Assembly (NCBI GenBank): GCA_013349295.1
Contig: DUZW01000003.1
Coordinates: 1-64,000 of the forward strand
Length of the DNA: 64,000 bases
Reading direction: 5' to 3'
Source of the DNA: Deltaproteobacteria bacterium
GTDB lineage: Bacteria > Desulfobacterota > Desulfobulbia > Desulfobulbales > Desulfurivibrionaceae
In this document: piece by piece, positions 53,546 through 61,514 of the stretch
How the letters are laid out: each line of letters begins with the position of its first letter
Position numbering within the stretch: the stretch's first letter is position 1
Program-made: the position numbers and the translations under genes
The notes under the pieces: model-generated
The model's input: the letters and a program-made list of their open reading frames with translations, nothing else
Told to the model about the DNA's origin: nothing
The model's database searches: none

Positions 53546-55048
53546 ATGATCACACCTGTCCCCTTTACTTCCGTGCAGCCCGACCTTGAACAGTCCTCCC
53601 TCGGGATGAGCCAAGGCCCCCCTCCCACGCTCGCCCAGGCTGAAGATGTTATCACTCAGACCAAGGAGGCTTTGGCCGCACAAAAAAAGGAAATCTTAAC
53701 CTTCTCGGCCGATCCCCGCGTAACCCAGTGGCACGCATGCAACTTCAGCACCTACGCCCGGCTCCTTGATTTTTTCAACATACCGAGCAGCTTGTCTGAG
53801 GCCAGAGACCAGCATCCCGCAAAAGCCGCGAAGATCCTCAAGCTGATTGAAAAAGGTGAAAACGACCTGGGCGCCCTGGATATCGATATTCGCCGCAAAG
53901 CCATCCAGCCCTCCAAGGCTTTCAGCCAGACACAAAGTATCGTGCAGGAATGCGCCACCTATCAAAACACCGTAAAAAACTGGCGAGCCCAGATCACTCT
54001 TTTAACCGAAGCAGACAAAAACCTGCGAGAACAGCTCTCGGTTCACGCCCTGCTTCCCCTGGCCAAGGAGCTCGGCAAGCGGAACGCGGCTTTGGTGGAG
54101 GAGGGGTACAACTTTTACCGCATGGTCAAGAACGACACCTCCCAGCGCGACACCCCCACCCTGCATGATTATCACGCCCAGGCCATTGACCTGGAAAAAC
54201 GGATCCGCCATATCGACCTCGGAGGCCTCCCCGGACTCGCACGGGTCATCGTCGATCACAATCTCCAGGTGGCACTGGCTGCCACCGATCAACTCAAGGA
54301 ATTCATTGAGTTTTTCCTGAAAAATCTTCCCGGGGAGATTATCGCACTGGACAAGATTCAACAGGAACTTATCAGCCTGCGGGACACCCCGACCCCGGAT
54401 ATTTTGGCAAGAATCGAGCCTATCGCCACCAGCCTGTCCAGAAACCTGCTCGGTCTGCACAACAAGGCACAGAGCATGAAGCAAATACAGCTTCTACCCA
54501 TCGTCCTGGAAGAAACCCGCACCCTCCACTTCACCATGAAAAGCACCATCCTCCCGGAGATGAAGCGTCGAATCAGCGCACCAGGCTCTCCGGTAAACCT
54601 CAACTCGGTCGCAGCCGAGAAGACCGCCGATTTTTTCATGGGATTTAAGGGTTTTGTGCGGGCCGTCAAGCTGCTATTCAGCGCTGCGGGCGGACAAAAG
54701 GCGATAAAATCCGAAGACATGCACCATCTGCTCATCGATATCCTCAACACCTGCGACATTTACTATGGCAACACCAAGGAGGATGTCACCAAACTGCACA
54801 ATTTCATCGAAACCAAACTCAGCGACTTCGAACAGCCTTTTCCCTACGAAAGCCTGTTCCAGATGGCAAAAGAGGCCATCCGCACTTACGGCTCCCGCCT
54901 TGAAAAACTGCTATACAGCTTTGAGACAACCGATTTCAGCAGCGACGACAAGGACGAAAAGCCCACTCAGGCGCACAAAACCACGGTGGGACGCCTTATC
55001 GCTAAACTGGAAGTACGCACTGCAAACCTAGAAAGCGCCAGGACCTGA
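53546..55048 (+). CDS. Large helical protein of unknown function
   Basis: 500 aa from the first ATG; a TTG ten codons earlier is possible, and neither shows a strong ribosome-binding site. No transmembrane segment or signal. The sequence is almost entirely amphipathic helix, with coiled-coil-like parts (about 45-70, 125-190, 250-340) and no catalytic motif. A conserved-looking core is FFMGFKGFVRAVKLLFSAAGGQKAIK near residue 385. A 73-aa membrane protein gene starts 3 bp after its stop, so the two proteins probably work together at the membrane. Confidence 0.75.
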   Translation: MITPVPFTSVQPDLEQSSLGMSQGPPPTLAQAEDVITQTKEALAAQKKEILTFSADPRVTQWHACNFSTYARLLDFFNIPSSLSEARDQHPAKAAKILKLIEKGENDLGALDIDIRRKAIQPSKAFSQTQSIVQECATYQNTVKNWRAQITLLTEADKNLREQLSVHALLPLAKELGKRNAALVEEGYNFYRMVKNDTSQRDTPTLHDYHAQAIDLEKRIRHIDLGGLPGLARVIVDHNLQVALAATDQLKEFIEFFLKNLPGEIIALDKIQQELISLRDTPTPDILARIEPIATSLSRNLLGLHNKAQSMKQIQLLPIVLEETRTLHFTMKSTILPEMKRRISAPGSPVNLNSVAAEKTADFFMGFKGFVRAVKLLFSAAGGQKAIKSEDMHHLLIDILNTCDIYYGNTKEDVTKLHNFIETKLSDFEQPFPYESLFQMAKEAIRTYGSRLEKLLYSFETTDFSSDDKDEKPTQAHKTTVGRLIAKLEVRTANLESART

Positions 55049-55050
55049 CC

Positions 55051-55272
55051 ATGCTCCAATTCCTTGACCAACTTCCGTTTCCGGTTCTGATCGTTGTTAC
55101 GATTTTCATGCTCCTGGCGCCGTTTCACCCCATGCCCCATGTGGTGGAAAAGATTATCATGCTAAAAAACGGTCAACTCCATCGGCCAATCGACATCTTT
55201 GACCTCGTATTTCATCTGACCCCGTTGCTACTGCTTACCTTAAAGTGGTGGCTGTCCCAGGGCCGACCTTGA
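55051..55272 (+). CDS. Small two-helix membrane protein
   Basis: 73 aa with two hydrophobic segments (about 8-27 and 53-68) separated by a short loop (MPHVVEKIIMLKNGQLHRPIDIFD). The PHxxEK...RPIDIFDLxxH pattern recurs in small unnamed proteins of Proteobacteria as far as I remember. It is directly coupled to the helical 500-aa protein upstream. Function unknown. Confidence 0.7.
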   Translation: MLQFLDQLPFPVLIVVTIFMLLAPFHPMPHVVEKIIMLKNGQLHRPIDIFDLVFHLTPLLLLTLKWWLSQGRP

Positions 55273-55333
55273 CCACGCCCCCTGCCGCAATAGCCAACCA
55301 ACATATAAGTTACGAATAAAGGAGTAACCCACC

Positions 55334-55852
55334 ATGCAGCGAGTTTCAGAAAACGATTCAGTCACCATTATTTATGATGGACTTCTCTCCACCGGTGAAA
55401 AATTTGATTCCTCCCAGGATACCGGCCCCCTGCAATTCCAGCTGGGGACCGGCAGTGTGCTCCCCGCCTTTGAGCAGGCAGTGCTGGGCATGGCGGCCAA
55501 GGAAAGCAAGAGCATCACGGTTGCGGCCAAGGATGCTTATGGCCTGAAAAATGAAGACCTGATTATGAGCGTGAGCCGCCAAGGCTTGGCCGGCCAAGCC
55601 ATCACTCCGGGCATGATCCTCGGCATGAATATGGAACAGGATGGACAGCAACACAAGATTCCGGCCACCGTGCTCTCCGTGGATACGGAAACTGTGACCG
55701 TTGATTTCAATCACCCGCTGGCCGGGCAGGATATCACCTACCAGATTACCCTGCTTTCCATCGATACCCCTGCCGCCGAGGCCGCCGGTCGCGATTGCTC
55801 TTCCTCCGCCAAGGGCGGTTGCACCCCGAACCGCGGCTGCGGTTGCGCCTGA
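55334..55852 (+). CDS. FKBP-type peptidyl-prolyl isomerase, SlyD-like, with Cys-rich tail
   Basis: 172 aa. FKBP fold with an inserted flap domain (about 70-125) as in Sly[35 protein letters not shown] and the final beta strand. The last 25 residues ([21 protein letters not shown]) hold four cysteines, like the metal-binding tail by which SlyD stores Ni and helps HypB, though without the His-rich part. AAAGGAG precedes the ATG. thiD follows closely on the same strand. Confidence 0.9.
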   Translation: MQRVSENDSVTIIYDGLLSTGEKFDSSQDTGPLQFQLGTGSVLPAFEQAVLGMAAKESKSITVAAKDAYGLKNEDLIMSVSRQGLAGQAITPGMILGMNMEQDGQQHKIPATVLSVDTETVTVDFNHPLAGQDITYQITLLSIDTPAAEAAGRDCSSSAKGGCTPNRGCGCA

Positions 55853-55867
55853 ACCGAGCCTTTTTCC

Positions 55868-56722
55868 ATGTCCACGGAACACCACCTCCCGGGCCGGCAT
55901 ACCTCGCGGGCTATCCTGAGCATTGCCGGTTCCGACCCCTCCGGGGGGGCCGGGATCCAGGCAGACCTCAAGACCTTCACCGCCATCGGGGTCTATGGGG
56001 GAGCGGCGATCACCTGCCTGACCGCCCAAAACAGCCTTGGGGTCGATTCCTGCCTGCCCATTGACCCCGAGTTTGTCAAAAAACAGATCCATCTGGTTCT
56101 AGCCGATCTGCCCGTCAGCCACATCAAGACCGGGATGCTTGGCACCGATAGAATCGCCCGGGCAATGGCCGAGGCCCTGCTCGATTTTTCCGGCGAGCTC
56201 ATCTGCGATCCGGTGCTTACTGCGAGTGACGGACATGAGCTTTTTCAAAAAACGGAGAGAAATACAGGCCTGCAGGCTCTGCTCAACATTGCTACAGTCC
56301 TTACTCCCAACCTCCCGGAACTGGCAGCCCTGACGGACCAGGACCTGAAAACACCCAAAAAAGCGGTGGAGGCGGCAGCCACCCTGATGATCCGATATCC
56401 CAGACTACGGGCCATTGTGCTCACCGGTGGGCATATCCGGGAACAGGCCGAGGAGGTGGAGGATTTTCTAATCCTCCGACGGGAATCAACCCCGGAGATC
56501 CATACTGCCAAACATGCACGGATCACCACCAGAAACACCCACGGCACCGGCTGCACCTTTGCCTCCGCCTTCGCCGCCTATCACCTGCTCCACGGCAACT
56601 ACCAGGATGCTTTTTTCAAGGCGGTGTCCTTCATGGACACCGTCCTGCGGCAAAGCGCCGAGCTTGCCCTCGGCAAAGGCAAGGGGCCGCTGGCCCACCA
56701 TCTTTTCCGGGGCAAGGCCTGA
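55868..56722 (+). CDS. thiD: Hydroxymethylpyrimidine/phosphomethylpyrimidine kinase
   Basis: 284 aa. Ribokinase-like fold with [56 protein letters not shown] and the anion-hole/catalytic [12 protein letters not shown]. It makes HMP-PP for thiamin. It starts 15 bp after the FKBP gene. Confidence 0.96.
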   Translation: MSTEHHLPGRHTSRAILSIAGSDPSGGAGIQADLKTFTAIGVYGGAAITCLTAQNSLGVDSCLPIDPEFVKKQIHLVLADLPVSHIKTGMLGTDRIARAMAEALLDFSGELICDPVLTASDGHELFQKTERNTGLQALLNIATVLTPNLPELAALTDQDLKTPKKAVEAAATLMIRYPRLRAIVLTGGHIREQAEEVEDFLILRRESTPEIHTAKHARITTRNTHGTGCTFASAFAAYHLLHGNYQDAFFKAVSFMDTVLRQSAELALGKGKGPLAHHLFRGKA

Positions 56723-56912
56723 TTCCGTACAGGCATCATGACCCGGCAGAGGACGGCAAAGGCCAAGACGGTTGAGAAAATCTGACCTGCAGCCAAATCG
56801 TAAAAAATCTCTGCGATTCGCTGGAAATTTTTCTTGGTCTGGCCAGTGAAATGATGGAGTTCGAGATGGAAACGGATTGAAAGGGGTCACGACAAAAGGA
56901 GCAGCTCAAATC

Positions 56913-57386
56913 ATGCGTATTTGGATTGATGCCGATGCCTGCCCCGGCCCGGTAAAGGAGATTCTGTTCCGGGCCGCGGAGCGGATGCGGATAGAGAGCA
57001 TCCTGGTGGCGAACCATTATCTGAAGATCCCACGATCGCCCTTTATCAAAACCGTGCAGGTCAAGGCAGGATTCAATGTCGCGGACGCCAGGATCATTGA
57101 GAGCCTTGCCCCTGGCGATCTGGTTATCACCGCGGATATTCCCCTTGCAGCCGAGGTGGTCGCGGCCTCGGCAACCGCCCTGAATCCACGGGGCACACTC
57201 TATACCCCGGACACCATCCAGGAACACTTGGCGCGCCGGGACTTCATGGACGAATTGCGCTCAGCGGGCACCATTACCGGCGGGCCATCCGCCTTGAGCA
57301 AGGTGCATCTTCAGGCGTTTGCCAACCAGTTGGACAGATACCTGACCCGGCATGCACCCCCCGCACCGCAAGCCGCACCACGATAG
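56913..57386 (+). CDS. DUF188 (YaiI/YqxD) family protein
   Basis: 157 aa. N-terminal MRIWIDADACPGPVKEILFR, then GDLVITADIPLAAEVV and LNPRGTLYTPDTI are diagnostic of this PIN-like/NYN-like family of unknown role. The conserved Asp residues would bind metal. The ATG chosen starts the family domain; AAAAGGAG lies upstream. Confidence 0.93.
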   Translation: MRIWIDADACPGPVKEILFRAAERMRIESILVANHYLKIPRSPFIKTVQVKAGFNVADARIIESLAPGDLVITADIPLAAEVVAASATALNPRGTLYTPDTIQEHLARRDFMDELRSAGTITGGPSALSKVHLQAFANQLDRYLTRHAPPAPQAAPR

Positions 57387-57417
57387 ATAGCGCCGGACTG
57401 CCGCCTCCAGCCACCCA

Positions 57418-57774
57418 CTATTCTTCCAGGGAAAACCGCCTGATAAACCGAGCCAGGGCGACAACCTGCTCCGGGACAAGATCACCAAAAGCCATTCCCC
57501 GGCGCCTGACCTCGCCCGCTCCTCCTTCAGCCTCTTCGTCCATGACAACGTCACTGACATTGATGAGAGGGATATTTTCCAAAAAAAGCTCCTCCCCGCC
57601 AAAGATGATGCCGAACTCAGCAGGCTGCATGTTCATGTTGTCATAAGCCGTATAGCGGAAAGACAAGCCGCCGAAGCTCAGTTCAATGATATCGCCATAC
57701 ACGGAATCAATGTCGATCACCCCGCCCTTCACCGGAAACCTCCGACATCGCCTGCTCTCTCGCTGGTTACCCAT
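57418..57774 (-). CDS. PilZ-domain protein
   Basis: 118 aa. The N-terminal NQRESRRCRRFPVKGG matches the RxxxR cyclic-di-GMP motif, and GDIIELSFGGLSF matches the second part (D/NxSxxG). The ATG at 57774 sits six bases after AAGGGGG; an ATG two codons earlier overlaps it. It may be the receptor for signals set by the HD-GYP protein at 8.5 kb. Confidence 0.82.
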   Translation of the reverse strand: MGNQRESRRCRRFPVKGGVIDIDSVYGDIIELSFGGLSFRYTAYDNMNMQPAEFGIIFGGEELFLENIPLINVSDVVMDEEAEGGAGEVRRRGMAFGDLVPEQVVALARFIRRFSLEE

Positions 57775-57830
57775 GCTCATCCCCCTTTTCCACAAGAATC
57801 AACCTTCGCCTGCACTGCGGCATGCAAAAA

Positions 57831-58040
57831 TCACATCATCCGTATCCTGCCGCAATCCGGACAGACCCAGGTCGGACCATTGCTGATGGTCCACATATTT
57901 TCCTTAAAGCAATCATCGCAGATTTGAAAACCGCAGGGACAATTCCAGCAGAAGGGCAATTTCCGACGACAACAATGACACTGGAACTCCTTGGGGCCAC
58001 GCCGACGACCCGCCTTTTTCGGTTGCTCTCCGTCCATCAT
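57831..58040 (-). CDS. Small zinc-ribbon protein
   Basis: 69 aa with eight or more cysteines in CHCC, CWNCPCG, CDDC and CPDCG pairs: two zinc-binding knuckles, rubredoxin-like in spacing but richer. It overlaps cutA by 4 bp (CGATGATG). Function unknown; nucleic-acid or protein binding is possible. Confidence 0.8.
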   Translation of the reverse strand: MMDGEQPKKAGRRRGPKEFQCHCCRRKLPFCWNCPCGFQICDDCFKENMWTISNGPTWVCPDCGRIRMM

Positions 58041-58366
58041 CGCAAAGGCTCCCTAACCTCTGCGGCCAGCCAGGCCAGGTACTCCCTGCTCCCCGCAATG
58101 ACAGGCATGACGACAATCTCCGGAACCTCATAGGAATGCATCGACTTGATCGCCGCCTCAATCTCAGGATAAAGCGCAGCGCGACTTTTGACAAGACAGA
58201 GATATTCCCCCGCCGTTTCGATCTTCCCCTGCCAGCGATAATGGCTGGTCATGGGGCCGATCACTTGGACACAAGCGGCCAGGCGCTTCTCAACCAACAT
58301 TCCGGCAATGGCCCCACCCTCCTCCTCGGTGGCAACCGTGGTGGCAACCTGAATATATTCGTTCAT
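58037..58366 (-). CDS. cutA: Divalent-cation tolerance protein CutA
   Basis: 109 aa. The core VTTVATEEEGGAIAGMLVEKRLAACVQV and VKSRAALYPEIEAAIKSMHSYEVPEIV are characteristic of trimeric CutA1. Its role in metal tolerance is old and unsettled. AAGGAG precedes the ATG; the zinc-ribbon gene is translationally coupled. Confidence 0.94.
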   Translation of the reverse strand: MNEYIQVATTVATEEEGGAIAGMLVEKRLAACVQVIGPMTSHYRWQGKIETAGEYLCLVKSRAALYPEIEAAIKSMHSYEVPEIVVMPVIAGSREYLAWLAAEVREPLR

Positions 58367-58562
58367 TTCACACGCTCCTTACAATAGAAAGCAAACGCCG
58401 GCCATTCTTGTTCCCCGCCGGAAATGCGTAAACCTCTCCGGCCCAACCATCGAAACAAAGTTTTGCCAAGAGACGACCAAGATCATGGACAGCCTGCCCC
58501 AATCTCTGGTACATTTAAAAATTCGCAACAGTTTTCCACACCACAAAACAAGGAGTCGCTCC

Positions 58563-59336
58563 ATGCTGCTGGCGGTTGACATTGGCAACACCCACATGGT
58601 GATCGGGGTTTTCACCGGCCCGAAGCTTCGCTGTCACTGGCGGGTAAAAACCGACAAAAGCAGTACGGTTGATGAACTAGCCGCCATCTTCCACACCCTT
58701 TTTACCATGGAAGGACTCCGCTTCAACGATATTTCCGACACGATCATCTCTAGCGTGGTGCCGACGATGCAGGCCGCTTGGGCAGTCTTCGCCACCCGAT
58801 ACCTGAAAACCGAGGCGCTGGTGGTAGGCGGGGATACGGTGCAAACCGGCATGCCGGTCCTCATTGACAACCCCTCGGAAATCGGAGCCGACCGTCTCGT
58901 TAATGCCGTGGCGGCCTACGACAGGTTCAAAACGTCCCTCATCGTCGTTGATTTTGGCACCGCCATAACCTGGGACTGCGTTTCCGCCGCAGGGGAATAC
59001 CTGGGCGGCGCCATCGCCCCAGGACTCTCCATTGCCATGGAGGCCTTGGGTAACCGCACGGCCAAACTGCCCCAGGTGGATATCTCCACCCCGCCTGCCG
59101 CCCCCATCGGCACCAATACCGTGACTGCGATCAAATCGGGCATCCTCTTCGGTTATGGCGGCATGGTGGACGGCCTTATCCGACGGCTACGGGAGCAGAT
59201 GGCCCCGGAACTGCCACAGGCAGTAGCAACCGGCGGCATGGCCACCCTCATTGCCCCTTACACCACCAGCATCGATCATGTCGACCCCATGCTCACCCTC
59301 ACCGGCCTGCAACTGCTCCATGAACGCAACACCTGA
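58563..59336 (+). CDS. coaX: Type III pantothenate kinase
   Basis: 257 aa from the ATG with AAGGAG upstream, giving MLLAVDIGNTHMVIGVF (N-terminal ATP motif). GADRLVNAVAAY and VVDFGTAITWDCV are the catalytic and phosphate motifs. It phosphorylates pantothenate in CoA synthesis and is not inhibited by CoA. The next gene overlaps its end by 17 bp. Confidence 0.96.
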   Translation: MLLAVDIGNTHMVIGVFTGPKLRCHWRVKTDKSSTVDELAAIFHTLFTMEGLRFNDISDTIISSVVPTMQAAWAVFATRYLKTEALVVGGDTVQTGMPVLIDNPSEIGADRLVNAVAAYDRFKTSLIVVDFGTAITWDCVSAAGEYLGGAIAPGLSIAMEALGNRTAKLPQVDISTPPAAPIGTNTVTAIKSGILFGYGGMVDGLIRRLREQMAPELPQAVATGGMATLIAPYTTSIDHVDPMLTLTGLQLLHERNT

Positions 59337-60237
59337 GCCCATCCTCGCCGCCCCCCTGAAAAAAGGGGATACCATCGGCATTGTCGCCCCTGCCGGACCG
59401 GTGCGCAACGAAGGCGATTTTGCCGCCGGCTTGAAACTTCTCACCGATCTGGGATTTAAAACACGCTACCAAAGCGACATCCTCCGGCACAACGGCTACC
59501 TGGCCGGGACCGACCACGAACGCCTGGCCGAACTGCACGACCTCTGGCGCGACCCGGAGGTAAAGGCCATCCTGGCTGTGCGCGGCGGGTATGGTTGCCT
59601 GCGACTCCTTCCGGACCTGGACTTCGCCCTTATCCGCCGGCAGCCTAAAATGCTCATCGGTTTTTCCGACCTCACGGTCCTTCTCTCCGCAATCCAGCAA
59701 AAAACCGGGCTCATCACCTTCCACGGCCCCATGCTCACTACCCTGGCCAGGAGCGATCGCGAGTCGCAGGAAGGGTTTTTCGATCTGCTCACGGGTCGGT
59801 CACGAACTGAAATCAAGATAAAGGGGCTGGAAATCCTCAAAGGAGGTCAGGCCAGCGGGAGACTTCTGCCGGGCAACCTTACCAGTCTGGTCCACCTGCT
59901 GGGCACCCCCTTTGAGCCGGACTGGCAGGATACCATCCTGGTATTGGAAGACATCGGTGAAGCACCCTACCGCATCGACCGATTGCTCAGCCATCTTGCC
60001 GCGGCAGGGAGATTGTCCCGCATCGCCGGCCTCATTCTGGGCGACTTTGACCAGTGCGGAGATATTGAACTGATTTGGCAACGCTCACTAGAACTCCTGA
60101 GCGACAGGCAAATCCCCATCTGGGCCAACTTCCCGATGGGCCACGGAAGCAGAAACCAAATTCTCCCCCTAGGCGCCGAAGCCAGGCTCGATTCCACGGC
60201 AGGACGCCTCATCCTCCCGGAACATCCGGCTCTGTAG
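59320..60237 (+). CDS. LD-carboxypeptidase, S66 family
   Basis: 305 aa. The Ser-Glu-His triad of LdcA/MccF-type enzymes is visible: nucleophile in GFSDLTVLL, Glu in LEDIGEAPYRID, His in GHGSRNQILPLG. N-terminal GDTIGIVAPAGPV and GGYGCLRLLPDLD are typical. LdcA trims tetrapeptides in peptidoglycan recycling. It overlaps coaX by 17 bp, so translation is likely coupled. Confidence 0.92.
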   Translation: MNATPEPILAAPLKKGDTIGIVAPAGPVRNEGDFAAGLKLLTDLGFKTRYQSDILRHNGYLAGTDHERLAELHDLWRDPEVKAILAVRGGYGCLRLLPDLDFALIRRQPKMLIGFSDLTVLLSAIQQKTGLITFHGPMLTTLARSDRESQEGFFDLLTGRSRTEIKIKGLEILKGGQASGRLLPGNLTSLVHLLGTPFEPDWQDTILVLEDIGEAPYRIDRLLSHLAAAGRLSRIAGLILGDFDQCGDIELIWQRSLELLSDRQIPIWANFPMGHGSRNQILPLGAEARLDSTAGRLILPEHPAL

Positions 60238-60314
60238 TCTTTTCTTCGCTCGTAGATTCAGACGTTATCCGCAAGCCCCCCCGCAAAACCGCACTCTTTT
60301 CCCCCAATGCAACA

Positions 60315-60363
60315 ATTGCAATTATGCAATGCCACCAGCGCGCCTGTATTGCATAATTGCAAT
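60315..60363 (+). promoter_or_regulatory. Tandem dyads TTGCA-N4-TGCAA, enhancer-site candidate for a sigma-54 activator
   Basis: The 16-bp arms attgcaattatgcaat and attgcataattgcaat form a perfect inverted repeat with a 17-bp spacer. Each arm is itself a dyad TTGCA-N4-TGCAA, and the two dyad centres are 33 bp apart, about three helical turns. They lie about 90-150 bp upstream of the sigma-54 promoter, the usual place for NtrC-family binding sites. This lies in the 322-bp space between ldcA and the membrane protein gene. Confidence 0.72.
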
Positions 60364-60450
60364 GCAGACTTCGCAAAGCCCATCCCGCCGACAAAGGACA
60401 ACCTACTGATAACAATCAGAAAAAAACAAATAGATGCGCAATACTCCGCA

Positions 60451-60467
60451 CTGGCACGGGAAATGCT
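60451..60467 (+). promoter_or_regulatory. Sigma-54 promoter (-24/-12)
   Basis: CTGGCACGGGAAATGCT matches the consensus YTGGCACGrNNNTTGCW at all fixed positions but one, with exact GG-N10-GC spacing. Transcription would begin near 60478, about 80 nt before the first gene of the cytochrome group. Confidence 0.8.
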
Positions 60468-60500
60468 CTGCCAAGAATGCAACGAATAGACAACAACGCT

Positions 60501-60521
60501 TTGCGCGTATTGCATACGCAA
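60501..60521 (+). repeat. Imperfect dyad with the TTGCAT motif in the leader
   Basis: The stretch from 60501 to 60521 has arms TTGC-GTAT and ATACGCAA, with a 2-nt bulge, and repeats the TTGCAT word of the upstream dyads. It lies in the predicted leader. It could be a further binding site for the same activator or an autoregulatory element. Confidence 0.4.
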
Positions 60522-60559
60522 CCGATATTCCACCGGAAACCACTTTACAGGAGGACATC

Positions 60560-60985
60560 ATGGCGCACTTATTGATCTTGTTGGCGATTATCCCCCTTGG
60601 CTGTTTCCTTTTAACCAAAAAAGCCCACCCTAAAGACCGGTGGCTGCTCTTCGGCGTCTCGTTTGGAACGGTTATCTCTCCTGCCAGCTACGGCCTGATC
60701 CAATTTACCAGCATGCCGGTGATCGGCAAGTTACTGGGCCTCATCGGCCTGATGGCAAATCTTATCCACGGCTCCCTGGGCTACTTCTTCCTGCAGAGCA
60801 TCGGCATACTGGCGGAAGACGCCCCTCTGCAAGGCTCGCAGCTTCTCATGATCCACATGGTCAACGCCTTGATCTGGTCGTCATATTACGGGATGATCGG
60901 TTGCAAGATCGGCCAGAAAATCGCGGGTGAGGTTAGCGAAAGCAGCCACGGCAGGACACCTGTCCGCCAAGAGGTGCGGGGATAA
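60560..60985 (+). CDS. Polytopic membrane protein, first gene of the cytochrome group
   Basis: 141 aa with about four transmembrane segments (near 3-20, 32-55, 60-82 and 95-118) and a charged C-terminal tail. Histidines occur in or near the segments (LIHGSLGYFF, MIHMVNALIW), which would allow haem or quinone contacts, but no family is recognised. CAGGAGG precedes the ATG; a longer frame lacks support. It follows the sigma-54 promoter and starts the four-gene group with the heptahaem cytochrome and cytochrome b. Confidence 0.8.
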   Translation: MAHLLILLAIIPLGCFLLTKKAHPKDRWLLFGVSFGTVISPASYGLIQFTSMPVIGKLLGLIGLMANLIHGSLGYFFLQSIGILAEDAPLQGSQLLMIHMVNALIWSSYYGMIGCKIGQKIAGEVSESSHGRTPVRQEVRG

Positions 60986-61066
60986 TCACCAGACACGGCC
61001 AGCGCCGAGGGCCGCACGGGTACACGAGCTAAAAAATGCAACAAATCCATAGAGGGAGGAATCGCC

Positions 61067-61297
61067 ATGATGAATTCCAGAGAAGGAAAAACCGCACACG
61101 GACATCATTATGCCTATCACGGCACAGAATTGGCGAATGAAACAGGGGAAGGGATCAACATGGCCGCCTTCGGCATCCTGGTTTCCCTGGCAGGGATTGT
61201 GGGCTTCTGGGGCATGGCCTGCCTCGTGGCCGGCTTGATGAACAACAGCCTGGTCGGCCTTGGCCTCGGCTGGCTTGCTGCAATCCTCGGCGTATGA
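61067..61297 (+). CDS. Small His-rich membrane protein
   Basis: 76 aa. The N-terminus is His-rich (HGHHYAYHGTE) and the C-terminal half is one or two hydrophobic segments (about 32-55 and 60-76). AGGGAGG precedes two adjacent ATG codons. It lies between the polytopic protein and the heptahaem cytochrome. A metal-handling or assembly role is only a guess. Confidence 0.7.
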   Translation: MMNSREGKTAHGHHYAYHGTELANETGEGINMAAFGILVSLAGIVGFWGMACLVAGLMNNSLVGLGLGWLAAILGV

Positions 61298-61336
61298 GCT
61301 ATTCCGCTTGCGGCTGAGGGCAACAAAAAAACAGAG

Positions 61337-61398
61337 GTGCGCATGGTTTCATCCCGGTTTCGGAATCTCTCCCGAAGCAGGGATGAAGCCATGCGCAC
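61337..61398. repeat. Large stem-loop between the small membrane gene and the heptahaem gene
   Basis: Arms of 19 nt, GTGCGCATGGTTTCATCCC and GGGATGAAGCCATGCGCAC, pair fully (one G-U), with an inner stem TTCGG/CCGAA in the loop. No T-run follows on the plus strand. On the minus strand a run of T does follow, but no minus-strand gene lies upstream of it. It could be a processing or stability hairpin that separates expression of the first two genes from the cytochromes. Confidence 0.75.
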
Positions 61399-61455
61399 AG
61401 AGGCGTTTACCACGAAGCGGAGGAATACCCGGCAAACCAACCTACTTGATGTACG

Positions 61456-61470
61456 CCTGCCTCCGGCAGG
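61456..61470 (+). repeat. Short hairpin before the heptahaem cytochrome gene
   Basis: CCTGCC-TCC-GGCAGG, a 6-bp stem with a 3-nt loop, ends 44 nt before the start codon. Too short and lacking T to be a good terminator; possibly an mRNA element. Confidence 0.4.
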
Positions 61471-61514
61471 ATAAAATCCGCAGCTAAAGATTTCACAGGG
61501 AGATACCTGAAGCC

